Part shown: piece by piece, positions 53,801 to 64,000 of the stretch | Layout: every line of letters begins with the position of its first letter | Numbering within the stretch: the stretch's first letter is position 1 | Made by a program: the position numbers and the translations under genes | Assembly (NCBI GenBank): GCA_002007465.1 | Contig: LNAC01000686.1 | Coordinates: 623,089 to 687,088 of the forward strand | Source: Ailurus styani | Taxonomy: Eukaryota; Chordata; Mammalia; Carnivora; Ailuridae | Direction: 5' to 3' | DNA length: 64,000 nucleotides | Notes under the pieces: generated by a model | The model's database searches: none | What the model was told of the DNA's origin: nothing | The model's input: the letters and a program-made list of their open reading frames with translations, nothing else

Positions 53801-56800
53801 CAGAGGCTTTAACCCACTGAGCCACCCAGGCGCCCCAGGAACGTCTTTTCATCAAAAGACATCATCAAGAAATTAAATAGGTACACCACAGACTGGAAGA
53901 AGATATTTTTTTTTTTTAAAGATTTTATTTATTCATTTGACACAGAGAGAGAGATCACAAGTAGGCGGAGAGGCAGGCAGAGAGAGAGGAGGAGGCAGGC
54001 TCCCTGCGGAGCAGAGAGCCCGATGCGGGCCTCGATCCCAGGACCCTGGGATCATGACCTGAGCCGAAGGCAGCGGCTTTAACCCACTGAGCCACCCAGG
54101 CGCCCGAAGATATTTTAATACGCATACCTGACCCATATTCAGGATATATCAAATACTTATGTAGCGTAAAAGAATCCAATTTAAAAATGGGCAGAAGATT
54201 TAAACACACACATCACAAAAGAGGGTATCCAGATTGCCATTAGGCATATGAAAGAGTGTCATCACCACTCATCAGGAGAATGCCAGTTAAAATTATAATG
54301 AGCATGACTGTATACCCACTAGAATGGTTAAAATTAAAAACACAATTATAAGATTTTGCAGAGATGTAGATAACTCAATCTTTGCTGATTAAAGTATAAA
54401 TTGATTCAATCACTTTGGAAACCTGGCAGTATTTGCTAAAAATAAACATACACCTACCCTGGGACTCAGCAGTTCTGCTCCTTGATGTGTACATGAGAGA
54501 AATGAGTGCATATATTCACCAAAAACATTATGTTCACAGCAGCTTCACTCATAATAGCTCAGCACTGGAAACAACCCTAATGTCTATAAACTGGTATATT
54601 TGTAAAAAGGGATACTACATAGCGATCAAAAAGAACATCAACTACTAATAAATGTACGTTGGGTGATCTCAAAAATATATTATTGGGATGCCTGGGTGGC
54701 TTAGTCATTTGAGCTCCTGCCTTTGGCTCAGGTCATGATCCCAGGGTCCTGGGATCATCAGGCCCACATCAGGCTCCTTGCTCAGCAGGGAGCCTGCTTC
54801 TCCCTCTGTCTGACACTCCCCCTGCTTGTGTGTGCGCACTCACTCTCTCTGACAAATTAAAAATCTAAAAAATATATATCATATATATGTATATATACAC
54901 ATATATAACATATGTATATATGTAGTTGAGTAAAAAGCCTAACATAAAAGAGTAGACACTGTATAAGTTCATTTTTTTTAATGAATATAAAGAATAGACA
55001 ATGTGAAACTATGGTAATAGAAATCAGAATAGTGGTACCTGTTATGAAAAGAAGAGAGTATTGACTGGGAAGGAGTATAACAAAATCTTTTAGGGCGCCT
55101 GGGTGGCTCAGTGGGTTAAAGCCTCTGCTTTCGGCCCAGGTCATGATCTCAGGGTCCTGGGATCGAGGCCCGCATCGGGCTCTCTGCTTGGCAGGGAGCC
55201 TGCTTCCCCCTCTCTCTCTCTCTGCCTGCCTCTCTGCCTCCTTGTGATCTCTCTCCCGCTGTGAAATAAATAAATAAAATCTTTAAAAAAAAAAAAAATC
55301 TTTGAGTGATGGAAATGTTCTGTATCTCTGATCTTTGATGGTTAATTGGATGTTTACATATGTAAAAATTCTTTGAGCTATATACTTTAAATTTGTGTAC
55401 TTAAGTTATACCTAGATAAGAAATAACACTAAAAATTTCTAAGGAGTAAGTATCCAGAATGGAAGGCTTAAGATGTATCACAGCATTGTTTGAGACAGGA
55501 AAGTTCTGCTATCTGAAGGGAGTTTCATCTTTCTGTTTTCCTCATTCTTGTTGGCTCTTATACAATGATACTGTGCTTTGAGCACTTTCAGGAAATAATA
55601 TAAAGATACCTATTTTTAATTAGGAAAAGTACTTTTAATATTAGAACCAGTTAATTATTTCAGGCTGAATAGTTAAAATGTTCACTACTATAGCTTTTTC
55701 TTTTTTTAAGAACAATGAATTATCTTAATGACCCATTATACAAGTACTATGAGTAAATAGGTGTTGGGTTAAAATAAATTTCTTTAAAATGAGTTATCTA
55801 CACTAAGTATTTAAAGAAATATTGGGTTGTATGTTTTGGCATGGGGAAATAGGAAAAGAGGGAAAGTTTGTGTTTTTTGTTTTTTGTTTTTGGTTCTCTG
55901 AATGAGCATCCTTGTTTATAAACTGTAATTCCCAAATTGTTTCCTCCCTTAAAAAGGCCCATGAATTTGGGGCGCCTGGGTGGCTCAGTCGGTTAAGTGG
56001 CTGCCTTTGGCTCAGGTCCTGGGATCAAGTCCCACATCAGGCTCCTTGCTCAACAGGGAGCCTGCTTCTCCCTCTGCCTGCTCTGTCTGCTGTTCCCCCT
56101 GCTTGTGCGCTCTCTCTCTCTCTCTGATTAAAAAAAAAAAAAAAAAGGCCCACGAATTTAACAGAAGGAAAAGTAGGCTGAATGAGAGGGTAGCTACACC
56201 ATCCTGTTTTCTCCTTCTGTGTCAAAGTCACTTATTTTTACCTGAATATTTGCTACAGTTTTATCTTTGTTTTATACGTGATAGAGTATGATCTAGTTAT
56301 GTAGTAGATTCACTAAAATAAAATAACTAGATATTCACTGTTGGTTTTCCCCCATAATGTTATAGATCATTTGTGGTATTAAAAGAGCTTTATAGTTAAT
56401 CTCTTATGTGTATTCTAGCCTGTATTTTATCCTCTGTACTTTTTTCTTTTTAAGATTTTATTTATTTATTTGACACAGAGAGAGATCAGGTCACAAGTAG
56501 GCTGAGAGGCAGGCAGAGAGAGAGGAGGAAGCAGGCTCCCCACTGAGCAGGGAGCCCGATGTGGGCCTCCATCCCAGGACCCGGAGATCATGACTTGAGC
56601 GGAGGGCAGAGGCTTTAACCCACTGAGCCACCCAGGCGCCCTATCCTCTGTATTCCTGATCATTGCTATTATTTTACTTCTTTTACTTAGGGAAGAAACA
56701 AGCAAATAAGCAAAACAAAACTCCCAAAAAAAACATTAAAGCTATGGATACTGAATAACAAAACTGTTTCCACATTCCAGGGGGTGGTGCATAGAAAGAA

Positions 56801-59800
56801 TGCCTTGTTAATTTGATACAATGGAATCTCTGCATGTCTGGGTTTTTCGTGTAGTCCATGAGAGCACTCCAGATGGTTTATGAGGGGTAGTCCTTTGCAG
56901 AACACTTGTCTCTTGTTTGGCATATGAGTTTTTATTCCTTTTCTCTTCTCTTAAGCAAATAGTATCATTTTCATATCTTGGCAGAGTTGCCTTTTTTGTT
57001 GTTGTTCTGTTAAGCAGAAAAGGATAGGCATCTTTTGCTTTGTCAAAACATTCTGTATCTTGTAAAAAGTGAAAACTATCATACAACTCTTAATCAAGTA
57101 CAGCAAATGTTTCCCTGATCCTTTTTCCCATCCTCATAATTTTGTTCACATGAAAATTTGGTAGTGGGCGCCTGGGTGGCTCAGTGGGTTAAAGCCTCTG
57201 CCTTTGGCTCAGGTCATGATCCTCAGGGTCCTGGGATCGAGGCCCGCATGGGCTCTCTGCTCAGTGGGGAACCTGCTTCCTCCTCTCTCTCTGCCTACTT
57301 GTAATCTCTCTCTCTCTCTCTGTGTCAAATAAATAAATAAAATCTTGAAAGAAAGAAAGAAAGAAAGAAAGAAGGAAGGAAGGAAGGAAGGAAAGAAAAG
57401 AAAGAAAAGAAAGAAAGAAAAGAAAGAAAGAAAGAAAATTTGGTAGTATCTTGAAAAATCTGACATGAACCTAAACTGAAATTTCAGAAAAAGTCGTGGA
57501 CCTGAAGTTCAGAACTTTAACGCAAGAATCATGAGCTGTGTACTGAGAAAAGTTCAGTTGCTGGGGAGATTTTTAGTTTTTCCCATCAAGAAGTGCTTGC
57601 TCCTCTGTTCCTTGTACCACTCTCATGTTATGTCTCAGACAACTACCAAATTTTTACCCTGTTAAGTAAAGTAGTAAGGATCTTGGAAGGAGGAAAATGT
57701 AGAAATGAAGCTATATATATATCTATAGGTATCTTTTTTGTCTTACAGGAAACTTTTTCAGTTTGCCAATGTGATTCAGAGATTAGGCATTTCACGGACA
57801 TACTTTTTTTTTTTTTTAAAGATTTTTTTTTTTATTCATTTGACACAGAGAGAGATTACAAGTAGGCAGAGAGGCAGGCAGAGAGAGAGGAGAGAGGAGG
57901 AAGCAGGCTCCCTGCTGAGCAGAGAGCCCGATGCGGGCCTCGATCCCAGGACCCTGAGATCATGACCTGAGCTGAAGGCAGCGGCTTTAACCCACTGAGC
58001 CACCCAGGCGCCCTCACGGACATACTTTTTTTATCCCTGGTTTCTACCAGCTGGAAATTTCCTTCTAGCAATGTCTTCATTAAAATAAAAATGGTGGGGC
58101 ACCTGGCTGGCTCAGTCAGAAAAGCAAGCAACTCTTAACCTCAGGGTCGTGAGTTCAAGCCCCATGTTGGGTGTAGAGATTATGTAAATAAATAAAACTT
58201 AAAAAATAAAATAAAATTCGGTGATTTTTAAAAAATGATTTTATTTATTCATTTGAGAGAGACAGAGCACAAGCAGAGGGAGAGGCAGAGGGAGAGGAAG
58301 AAGCAGACTCCCCACTGAGCTGGGAGCCCGACATGGGGCTTGATCCCAGGACCTGGAGATCATCACCTGAGCTGAAGGCAGATGCTTAACTATCTGAGCC
58401 ACCCAGGTGGCCCCTAAATATGGTGACATTAATGAGACCCCTTCTGGGCCTAGAATAACCTTGAGGATCTCTTAAAGAATGCATTGTTTAATCATGGGGG
58501 AAAAATGTGGGTACCTACTGAATTTGATCTGAATCAATTGATATTAACTGTACCATGTGAGAGTTGACTGTATTTAAAGTTTCTAAAATTCCAATTATCT
58601 ATAATTGATTAGCAGGTCATAATAATTAGGGTATTAATATTATCATTAATAGCAATGATTAATAGTTAACAATATAAGGAGAGTACTGTTGCAACTCTCA
58701 TTGTATAGATGAGGAAAACCCCTTCAGAGGCCTTTAGTGAGTGGCAGAGCTGGAACTTGAACCCAGACCTCTCTGGCACCAAAGTCTCTTGCAAATATTT
58801 CTAATGCTCTTGCTGCAGATGTTACCATTTTAGTTTTTTAGTGTCAAAAAAGAACCATAGCATTTAATGTCAGATATTGGTCTGTTAGCTCCATGAATGG
58901 TGACCCATTCAATGAAGAAAGAGTCTATTACTGTAGTTGAATTCAAAGGAAGGAATTGGGTTTTATAACTACCTGGAGTCATCTTTTTCCTCTCTCTCTT
59001 GCAGAAAAGGCTCTGTCAGAGCAAGACTAGGAATGTTAGAAAACCAGTTTGCCTTTTGGCTGTAGCTCTTATGAAGGTTTTTCTCCTTGGTATTAACTTT
59101 ATCTTGACATTGTTGGGTTTTCCAAAAATGCTGTACAAATGGTAATCTTACTCGTTGTTAACATGTGATTTCTTTTTTTTCTTTTTTTTCTTTTTTTTTT
59201 AAGATTTTATTTATTTATTTCACAGAGGGAGAGAGATCACAAGGAGGCAGAGAGGCAGGCAGAGAGAGAGAGGGGGAAGCAGGCTCCCCACTGAGCAGGG
59301 AGCCCGATGCGGGCCTCGATCCCAGGACCCTAAGATCATGACCTGAGCCAAAAGCAGAGGCTTTAACCCACTGAGCCACCCAGGCGCCCTAACATGTGAT
59401 TTCTAAGATGGAATTCTTAAGTGTAGATATCGTAGAAGAGTATATTGTTCCCATGACATTAGCTTTTAGGATTTGCATCGAAGGAACCTAAAAACATTAG
59501 TCAAAAGTGTAATTGGTTGACAATGAATTTCTGTTGACTAGTTCAGGTGTATAATTGCAAAATAACTGTTGTCTATTAGAATCATTCGAGAGTTTTTAAA
59601 CATCGTAAGCAAAACAATTTATAAAGACTGGGTCCTTGGGCACCTGGGTGGCTCAGTGGGTTAAAGCCTCTGCCTTCGGCTCAGGTCATGATCTCAGCGT
59701 CCTGGGATCGAGGCCTGCATCCCGCTCTCTGCTCAGCAGGGAGCCTGCTTCCTCCTCTCTCTCTGCCTACCTCTCTGCCTACTTGTGATCTGATCTCTCT

Positions 59801-62348
59801 CTGTGTCAAATAAATAAATAATAAAATCATAAAAAAAATTAAAAAAAAAGACTGGGTCCTTACTAAGAGTGCTGAAAGAGAGTCACTTTTTTTTTTAAAA
59901 GATTTTATTTATTTATTTGACAGAGATTACAAGTAGGCAGAGAGAGAGAGGAGGAAGCAGGCTCCCTGCTGAGCAGAGAGCCCGATGTGGGCCTCAATNG
60001 GCTTTAACCCACTGAGTCACCCAGGCGCCCGAGAGTCACTTATTAAAACAATAAGCATGATAGGACAACTGAGATGGCAAAGATAAAAAGCTAAAAAACT
60101 GTGATTGATTTTGGCAGCCTTGTATATGCCATATGATCAAGGGTATTAGGAAGAAGAGAGGGTTTTTTTGTTTTTTGTTTTTGTTTTGTTTTTGTTTTTT
60201 AGAGGAGAGGTTTATTTGTAAAATTAAATAGGTCCTAAGACATTGAAACAAAAATAGAACCCAGGCTGAAAAGAGGTACACTAAGAAACTCCAATACCCA
60301 GCCATGTTCTCCACTTAGCAGTATGCAGTTCCTCCTCTTACAACTAACGTTTTTTCCCTTTTTCCCCCTACAGACATTCCATACACCAAGCTTGGGAGAT
60401 GAGGAATTTGAAATCCCACCTATCTCTTTGGATTCTGATCCCTCACTGGCTGTCTCAGATGTGGTTGGCCACTTTGATGACCTGGCAGACCCCTCCTCCT
60501 CTCAGGATGGCAGCTTTTCAGCACAATATGGGGTCCAGACATTGGACATGCCTGTGGGCATGACCCATGGCTTGATGGAGCAGGGCGGGGGGCTCCTGAG
60601 TGGGGGCTTGACCATGGTAAGGGGCAAGACACTATTAAGCTTCCCCAAGATCGTGGGCTTGGTGGTGTTAGGGGAGATAAAAGTGACTCTCTCTTCCCTA
60701 CCACACTTGGGTATTACTTGGTTCTCATTCTGTGTTTAAAGGCTCACCAACAAAGACTTCATTTCCCCTGAAGGATATTTATCATTTATCATTTGAATCA
60801 ATTTTATTTGAAACGTGATTTAAAATTATGAAATGTCCATTGTTCACCCAGATATGAAAATGATTGTGATGGGGGGCGCTGTTTTTTCCCCTTCTATGAT
60901 TGCCATCACATCCTAGGATTAAATTGTGACTGAAAAGAAAACGTGAGTGTGATAGCTAGCATGTTGAGAGATTTATTCAAAACCCGTCTGAACCAAATGT
61001 ATTAATTGTGGATTAGGATGTTATAAACCGATATATTGGGCTTCCAGCACATTCATCAGTAGCACATCTTCACACTATATTTGATGCCAAAAATCTCTAA
61101 CATTGGCCTTACTTACTCTTGATTGCCTGTTGTTGCAATTTTAAAAAACATTATTGTAGGAGAGTATAGGAAGCTAGCTTTTCTTTACCCTGTGTCATCA
61201 CTACCTCCAGATTACTGAATAATTTATTTGTTTTTTAAGTTAACTTGTCCAAAATTAAGGCTTCTCTGGTTATTTTTCATTATTTTGGAATAGGGTTTTG
61301 AGTACAAATAAGTGATTTTAATGGTTTCTGTGCTTTATTAAAAAGCTTAATATACTTTGTATATAGATAAATTATTTGATGTTTAGTCTTTAAATGATGA
61401 TACAATCTGGGTAAGCAAGGGTAATAAACTGTCCTGAATTCAGTGGGGGGAAAGAGTGGTGTTTTTTTATATTTAGTGTTTAATTAGTCCTTCTGCTTCT
61501 CTCAGGACTTGGACCATTCTATAGGAACTCAGTATAGTGCCAACCCACCTGTTACAATTGATGTACCAATGACAGACATGACATCTGGCTTGATGGGGCA
61601 TAGCCAGTTGACCACCATTGATCAGTCAGAACTGAGTTCTCAACTTGGTTTGAGCTTAGGGGGTGGCACCATCCTGCCACCTGCCCAGTCACCTGAGGAT
61701 CGTCTTTCAACCACCCCTTCACCTACTAGTTCACTTCATGAGGATGGTGTTGAGGATTTCCGGAGGGTGAGGCATTCCCTGCCAAAATCAAATCTGCCAT
61801 GATATTCTGGGATAAAACTCCTGGCATACAGAGCCTTCTCAGTATTATTTGCTCCTGCCCTGCCATCTCCTCTGCTCTTTTCTGGGGATGGGGTCCTGCC
61901 TCTCGATCTCCAGTTTATAATGCTTTTCCCAATCCCCATTCTAATTGGTCCTCACATACTTTACTAATGTCTTAATCCTATTGCCTCTTTTTAGCATTTC
62001 TGAAAATTCCATCCATGTGTCTAGTTAGTTCCCCCATATAAAAGTCCTTTTCTTACAGTTCTCCAGACATGATACTTCCTCCTTTCCTTTTGTAATTCTC
62101 TCTTTTCTCCCCTGCAGCAACTTCCCAGCCAGAAGACAGTTGTGGTGGAAGCAGGAAAAAAGCAGAAGGCCCCAAAGAAGAGAAAAAAGAAAGATCCTAA
62201 TGAACCTCAGAAGCCAGTTTCAGCATATGCTTTATTCTTTCGTGATACACAGGCTGCCATCAAGGGACAGAATCCCAATGCCACTTTTGGGGAGGTTTCA
62301 AAAATTGTGGCCTCCATGTGGGATAGTCTTGGAGAGGAGCAAAAACAG
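50865..62348 (+). CDS. TOX4: TOX4 N-terminal part, five coding exons (gene continues past the right edge)
   Basis: Exons 50865-50870, 51080-51148, 60374-60616, 61506-61766 and 62118-62348 join in phase 0 throughout to 270 codons starting [20 protein letters not shown], which I recognise as TOX4. TOX4 is an HMG-box nuclear protein, known as a subunit of the PTW/PP1 phosphatase complex with PNUTS and WDR82. Seen here are an acidic N-terminal region ([15 protein letters not shown]), a Ser/Gly-rich middle, a basic stretch [14 protein letters not shown] at residues 206-219 (likely nuclear localisation signal), and the first part of the HMG box from about residue 219, with [12 protein letters not shown]. 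The box is cut at residue 270 by the intron, and its remainder plus the C-terminal Pro/Gln-rich region lie outside. No damage is seen. Confidence 0.96.
51080..51148 (+). CDS. TOX4: TOX4 coding exon 2
   Basis: 69 nt, acceptor ggtttccag at 51071-51079, donor GCCGAG|gtgagc at 51149. It encodes [23 protein letters not shown]. Confidence 0.95.
52030..52206 (-). mobile_element. CAN-SINE, internally deleted
   Basis: aagattttatttatttgacac ... cacccaggcgccc, with a deletion after ggctccctgcc. Confidence 0.93.
52420..52628 (+). mobile_element. CAN-SINE
   Basis: Flanked by aactgaatctctt. Confidence 0.96.
52751..52949 (-). mobile_element. CAN-SINE
   Basis: Flanked by cattgccaatttct / cattgctaatttct. 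Confidence 0.94.
53082..53268 (+). mobile_element. CAN-SINE with N
   Basis: Flanked by agaaattaaaacaa; N at 53194 where about 15 bp of the CT tract are missing. Confidence 0.95.
53639..53836 (-). mobile_element. CAN-SINE in L1
   Basis: Flanked by aggaacgtcttttc. Confidence 0.96.
53909..54105 (-). mobile_element. CAN-SINE in L1
   Basis: Flanked by gaagatatttt. Confidence 0.96.
54687..54880 (+). mobile_element. CAN-SINE in L1, with TA-rich tail
   Basis: gatgcctgggtggcttagtc head; tail runs into a (TA)-rich stretch to about 54925. Confidence 0.92.
55093..55299 (+). mobile_element. CAN-SINE in L1
   Basis: Flanked by aaaatctttt / aaaatctttg. Confidence 0.95.
55970..56146 (+). mobile_element. 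CAN-SINE
   Basis: Flanked by aaggccca(t/c)gaattt. Confidence 0.95.
56446..56641 (-). mobile_element. CAN-SINE
   Basis: Flanked by tatcctctgta. Confidence 0.95.
57166..57345 (+). mobile_element. CAN-SINE
   Basis: Flanked, beyond its tail repeat, by aaaatttggtagt. Confidence 0.95.
57346..57436 (+). repeat. GAAA/GAAG microsatellite from a SINE tail
   Basis: About 90 bp of gaaa, gaag and gaaaa units following the SINE poly-A signal. Confidence 0.95.
57803..58013 (-). mobile_element. CAN-SINE
   Basis: Flanked by tcacggacatac. Confidence 0.96.
58095..58215 (+). mobile_element. SINEC short variant
   Basis: ggggcacctggctggctcag ... ttgggtgtagagattatgta. Confidence 0.88.
58224..58413 (-). mobile_element. 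CAN-SINE
   Basis: attttatttattcatttgaga ... gagccacccaggtggcccc. Confidence 0.93.
58640..58815 (+). mobile_element. MIR
   Basis: gtatagatgaggaaaacccc ... gtggcagagctggaacttga acccag. Confidence 0.7.
59170..59389 (-). mobile_element. CAN-SINE
   Basis: Flanked by taacatgtgatttct. Confidence 0.96.
59638..59850 (+). mobile_element. CAN-SINE
   Basis: Flanked by gactgggtcctt. Confidence 0.96.
59889..60030 (-). mobile_element. CAN-SINE with internal gap at N
   Basis: Flanked by gagagtcactt. About 45 bp of the usual body is missing exactly at the N (59999). Confidence 0.94.
60374..60616 (+). CDS. TOX4: TOX4 coding exon 3
   Basis: 243 nt, 81 codons. Acceptor ccccctacag ends at 60373, donor ACCATG|gtaagg at 60617. 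It encodes the acidic [20 protein letters not shown] segment through LLSGGLTM. Confidence 0.96.
60617..61505 (+). other. TOX4 intron 3
   Basis: 889 bp, AT-rich, with no repeat I can name and no alternative exon supported. Confidence 0.7.
61506..61766 (+). CDS. TOX4: TOX4 coding exon 4
   Basis: 261 nt, 87 codons. Acceptor ttctctcag ends at 61505, donor CGGAGG|gtgagg at 61767. It begins [20 protein letters not shown], ends EDGVEDFRR, and is rich in Ser, Thr and Gly. Confidence 0.96.
62118..62348 (+). CDS. TOX4: TOX4 coding exon 5
   Basis: 231 nt, 77 codons. Acceptor cccctgcag ends at 62117, donor AAACAG|gtgaac at 62349. It encodes the basic nuclear localisation segment and the first two helices of the HMG box, ending SLGEEQKQ. 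The next exon, expected to begin VYKRKT, was not found before 64000. Confidence 0.96.
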
Positions 62349-62460
62349 GTGAACAAAATATGGAGGGACTCAGTGGGTAGTGAATGTCCTAGAAATTTTT
62401 AAGTAAGGGGATAAAAAACTAAGTTTTCTTTTAACTTTTTAGGTTCTTATTTAATACCAA

Positions 62461-62651
62461 CTTTTTTTTTTAAAGATTTATTTATTTGACAGAGAGTGAG
62501 AGCACAAACAGGCAGAATAGCAGGCAGAGGGAGAGGGAGAGGCAGGCTCCCCACTGAGCAAGGATCCTGACTCGGGGCTCGATACCAGGACCCTGGGATC
62601 ATGACCTGAGCCGAAGGCAGTCGCTTAACCCACTGAGTCACCCAGGCACCC
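62461..62651 (-). mobile_element. CAN-SINE
   Basis: Flanked by taataccaact. Confidence 0.95.
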
Positions 62652-62949
62652 CTAATACCAACTCTGTTAATAGCATTGACATATCATACTTTGTCTTAAG
62701 TTACAGCCATCCACTGAAACCAGAATACACATCTAAAAATTATTAAGGTTTATAAAAAACACTGAAGTTTAATTTAAACACCATTTTTTTTTCCATCTGT
62801 AAAATTAGGCCATTCCTTGGTAAATTGCATCTCTAAAATCCACTAGCCTAAATTTGAATTTAGAGTTTAGTTTATGGTTTCTATTGTCCTAGTATAAACT
62901 TGAAAACTTGAGTTAATCTCTCTAAATTTAATATAGGATTTTAAAAATA

Positions 62950-63150
62950 GGGGCACCTGGATGGCTCAGTTGGCTAAGCATCTGAATCTTGGTTTCAGCT
63001 CAAGTCATGATCTCAGGATCATGAGAGTGAGTCCTCTAAGTTGGGCTCCACACTGGGTGTGAAGCCTGCTTAAGGTTTCTCTCTCTCTTCCTCTCTCCCC
63101 CTACTCCTCCCTCACTCCTATTCCTCTCCCCCTTGTTCTCAATAAATAAA
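62950..63150 (+). mobile_element. CAN-SINE, older subfamily
   Basis: ggggcacctggatggctcag head with tctgaatcttggtttcagct; ends ctcaataaataaaat. Confidence 0.9.
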
Positions 63151-63299
63151 ATGAAAATTATACTATGCAAAGATATGATACAATTAACACTGAAGATGGC
63201 TGTAATTATCATTGTCCTAGACTCCCCAGGCCTTGTGTCAAAGTGAATCTGCTACTTAACATTTGGAACAAAAAGCTGAAATTTATAATTTACAGCATA

Positions 63300-63760
63300 T
63301 ATCTATTGCTCAACAGACCACAAATTTAATAGCTTTAAATAGTGGCAGTTTATTATTTCTCATGATAAGGTGAATTGATTAGATGGTTTTTCTGATGTTC
63401 TTGCCTGGGCTCATTCTTGTGGTTGTAGTCAAATGATAGCTGGTATGGCTGGCCAAGATGACTTTGCTCCCATGTCTGACAATTGGTGCTACTTGTTGGC
63501 TTAGATTCCTGCTCATTCACATGCCCTCTTATCCTTCAAAAGGCTAGACTGGCTTTCTTATACCATGGCAGACTTAGAGCAAGGTCTGTCACTTCAGCCA
63601 CCTTCTTATGGTCAAAGCAGTTCATAGAGCTCTCCCAGATTCAAAGGACAGGGAGGTAGGTTTCAGCCCTTGGTGGAAGAAAAAAGTACACAAGATGGGA
63701 GGAATTCTTGTGACCATAATTACAAATAATTTGCCACATTCCTTAAGGGGTATACCCATT
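63300..63760 (+). mobile_element. Ancient interspersed repeat, family not assigned
   Basis: Text such as atagctttaaatagtggcag tttattatttctcatga and catgccctcttatccttcaa resembles a widespread old mammalian repeat that I cannot name with confidence. Not a gene. Confidence 0.4.
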
Positions 63761-64000
63761 AGACACAATGCCAGGCTAAGCAGACTATTGACCTTATGCA
63801 ATGTTTGGATCTTGGTGTTTTTTTGGTTTTGGTTTTGGTTTTTGGTGGTTTTTTTTTTTTTTTTTTGGTTATAAAGGTGGGCATGGGTTGGTGTTAGCTT
63901 TAGAAGTGTCATTGTTCTGGCAGGACTTGCTGATTGGCTGACTTTCAGATGCATGGTCACTGAAAAGTCTGCCATAAAGGATGTCTTGGATTACTAGCTT

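Larger units (their letters stand above)
53570..55440 (+). mobile_element. L1 3' half, broken by five CAN-SINEs
   Basis: ORF2/3' UTR segments at 53595-53638, 53837-53908, 54106-54686, 54881-55092 and 55300-55440 follow the L1 order (ttggacttgatcgaaatt ... catcaaaagacatcatcaag ... cactggaaacaaccctaatg ... gtgatggaaatgttctgtat). The frame is destroyed. Confidence 0.75.
51149..60373 (+). other. TOX4 intron 2, repeat-dense
   Basis: 9.2 kb intron. It holds a broken L1 (about 53570-55440) split by five CAN-SINEs, many further CAN-SINEs in both orientations, a GAAA-type microsatellite at 57346-57436 and a MIR at about 58640-58815. No exon is supported. Positions 51150-51960 are GC-rich at first (edge of the promoter region), then unique. 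Confidence 0.75.
62349..64000 (+). other. TOX4 intron 5, partial
   Basis: Contains CAN-SINEs at 62461-62651 (minus) and 62950-63150 (plus). An ancient interspersed repeat of unassigned family lies at about 63300-63760, and a T/G-rich tract at 63812-63867. The next TOX4 exon is not reached. Confidence 0.65.

Noticed and set aside
60420..60704. 94-codon minus-strand frame
   Set aside because: It is the antisense shadow of TOX4 exon 3.

Overview
This window is a piece of a mammalian nuclear genome, almost certainly from a caniform carnivoran and most likely a mustelid. It is packed with about 70 CAN-SINE (SINEC) copies, the tRNA-derived carnivore SINE. Many carry the arrangement I associate with mink, ferret and relatives: a G-C-rich head, a CT-rich tract, then AAATAAATAAAATCTT and an A-tail. 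The gene order CHD8 / RAB2B / TOX4 matches what I recall of human 14q11.2. Everything is explained by three split genes plus retrotransposon-filled introns. I see no bacterial-type operon, CRISPR array or phage.

Region 1 (1-29.3 kb) is the 5' part of CHD8 on the minus strand. Four coding exons (8361-9203, 7119-7490, 6050-6435, 4365-4479) join in frame to give the first 572 residues, all ahead of the chromodomains and helicase. The first coding exon has a good splice acceptor 34 nt upstream of its ATG, so the transcript starts further away. GC-rich promoter-like regions lie at 15.3-15.8 kb and 28.5-29.35 kb. Splice donors at three candidate first exons each sit just after an ATG that is in frame with the CHD8 reading frame through the short leader of exon 2. 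This possible N-terminal extension is the most interesting observation in the window.

Region 2 (about 32.9-50.5 kb) is a complete RAB2B gene on the minus strand. It has eight coding exons joining to 651 nt (216 aa plus stop), with all GTPase motifs intact and a C-terminal Cys-Cys. A 140-nt assembly gap (N) lies in its first intron.

Region 3 (50.8-64 kb) is the 5' part of TOX4 on the plus strand. Five coding exons give 270 residues up to the middle of the HMG box, and the gene runs off the right edge. RAB2B and TOX4 start codons are 395 bp apart and divergent, sharing a GC-rich promoter with CCAAT, ETS-like and GC-box motifs.

The non-coding sequence holds nested CAN-SINEs (many with visible target-site duplications), older L1, L2 and MIR copies, an MLT1-type MaLR LTR, a pair of oppositely oriented Tigger-like DNA elements and a few microsatellites. 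Single N bases at 40871, 47242, 53194 and 59999 coincide with SINE anomalies and probably mark assembly joins. Family names for old repeats come from recognition by eye, not a database search.
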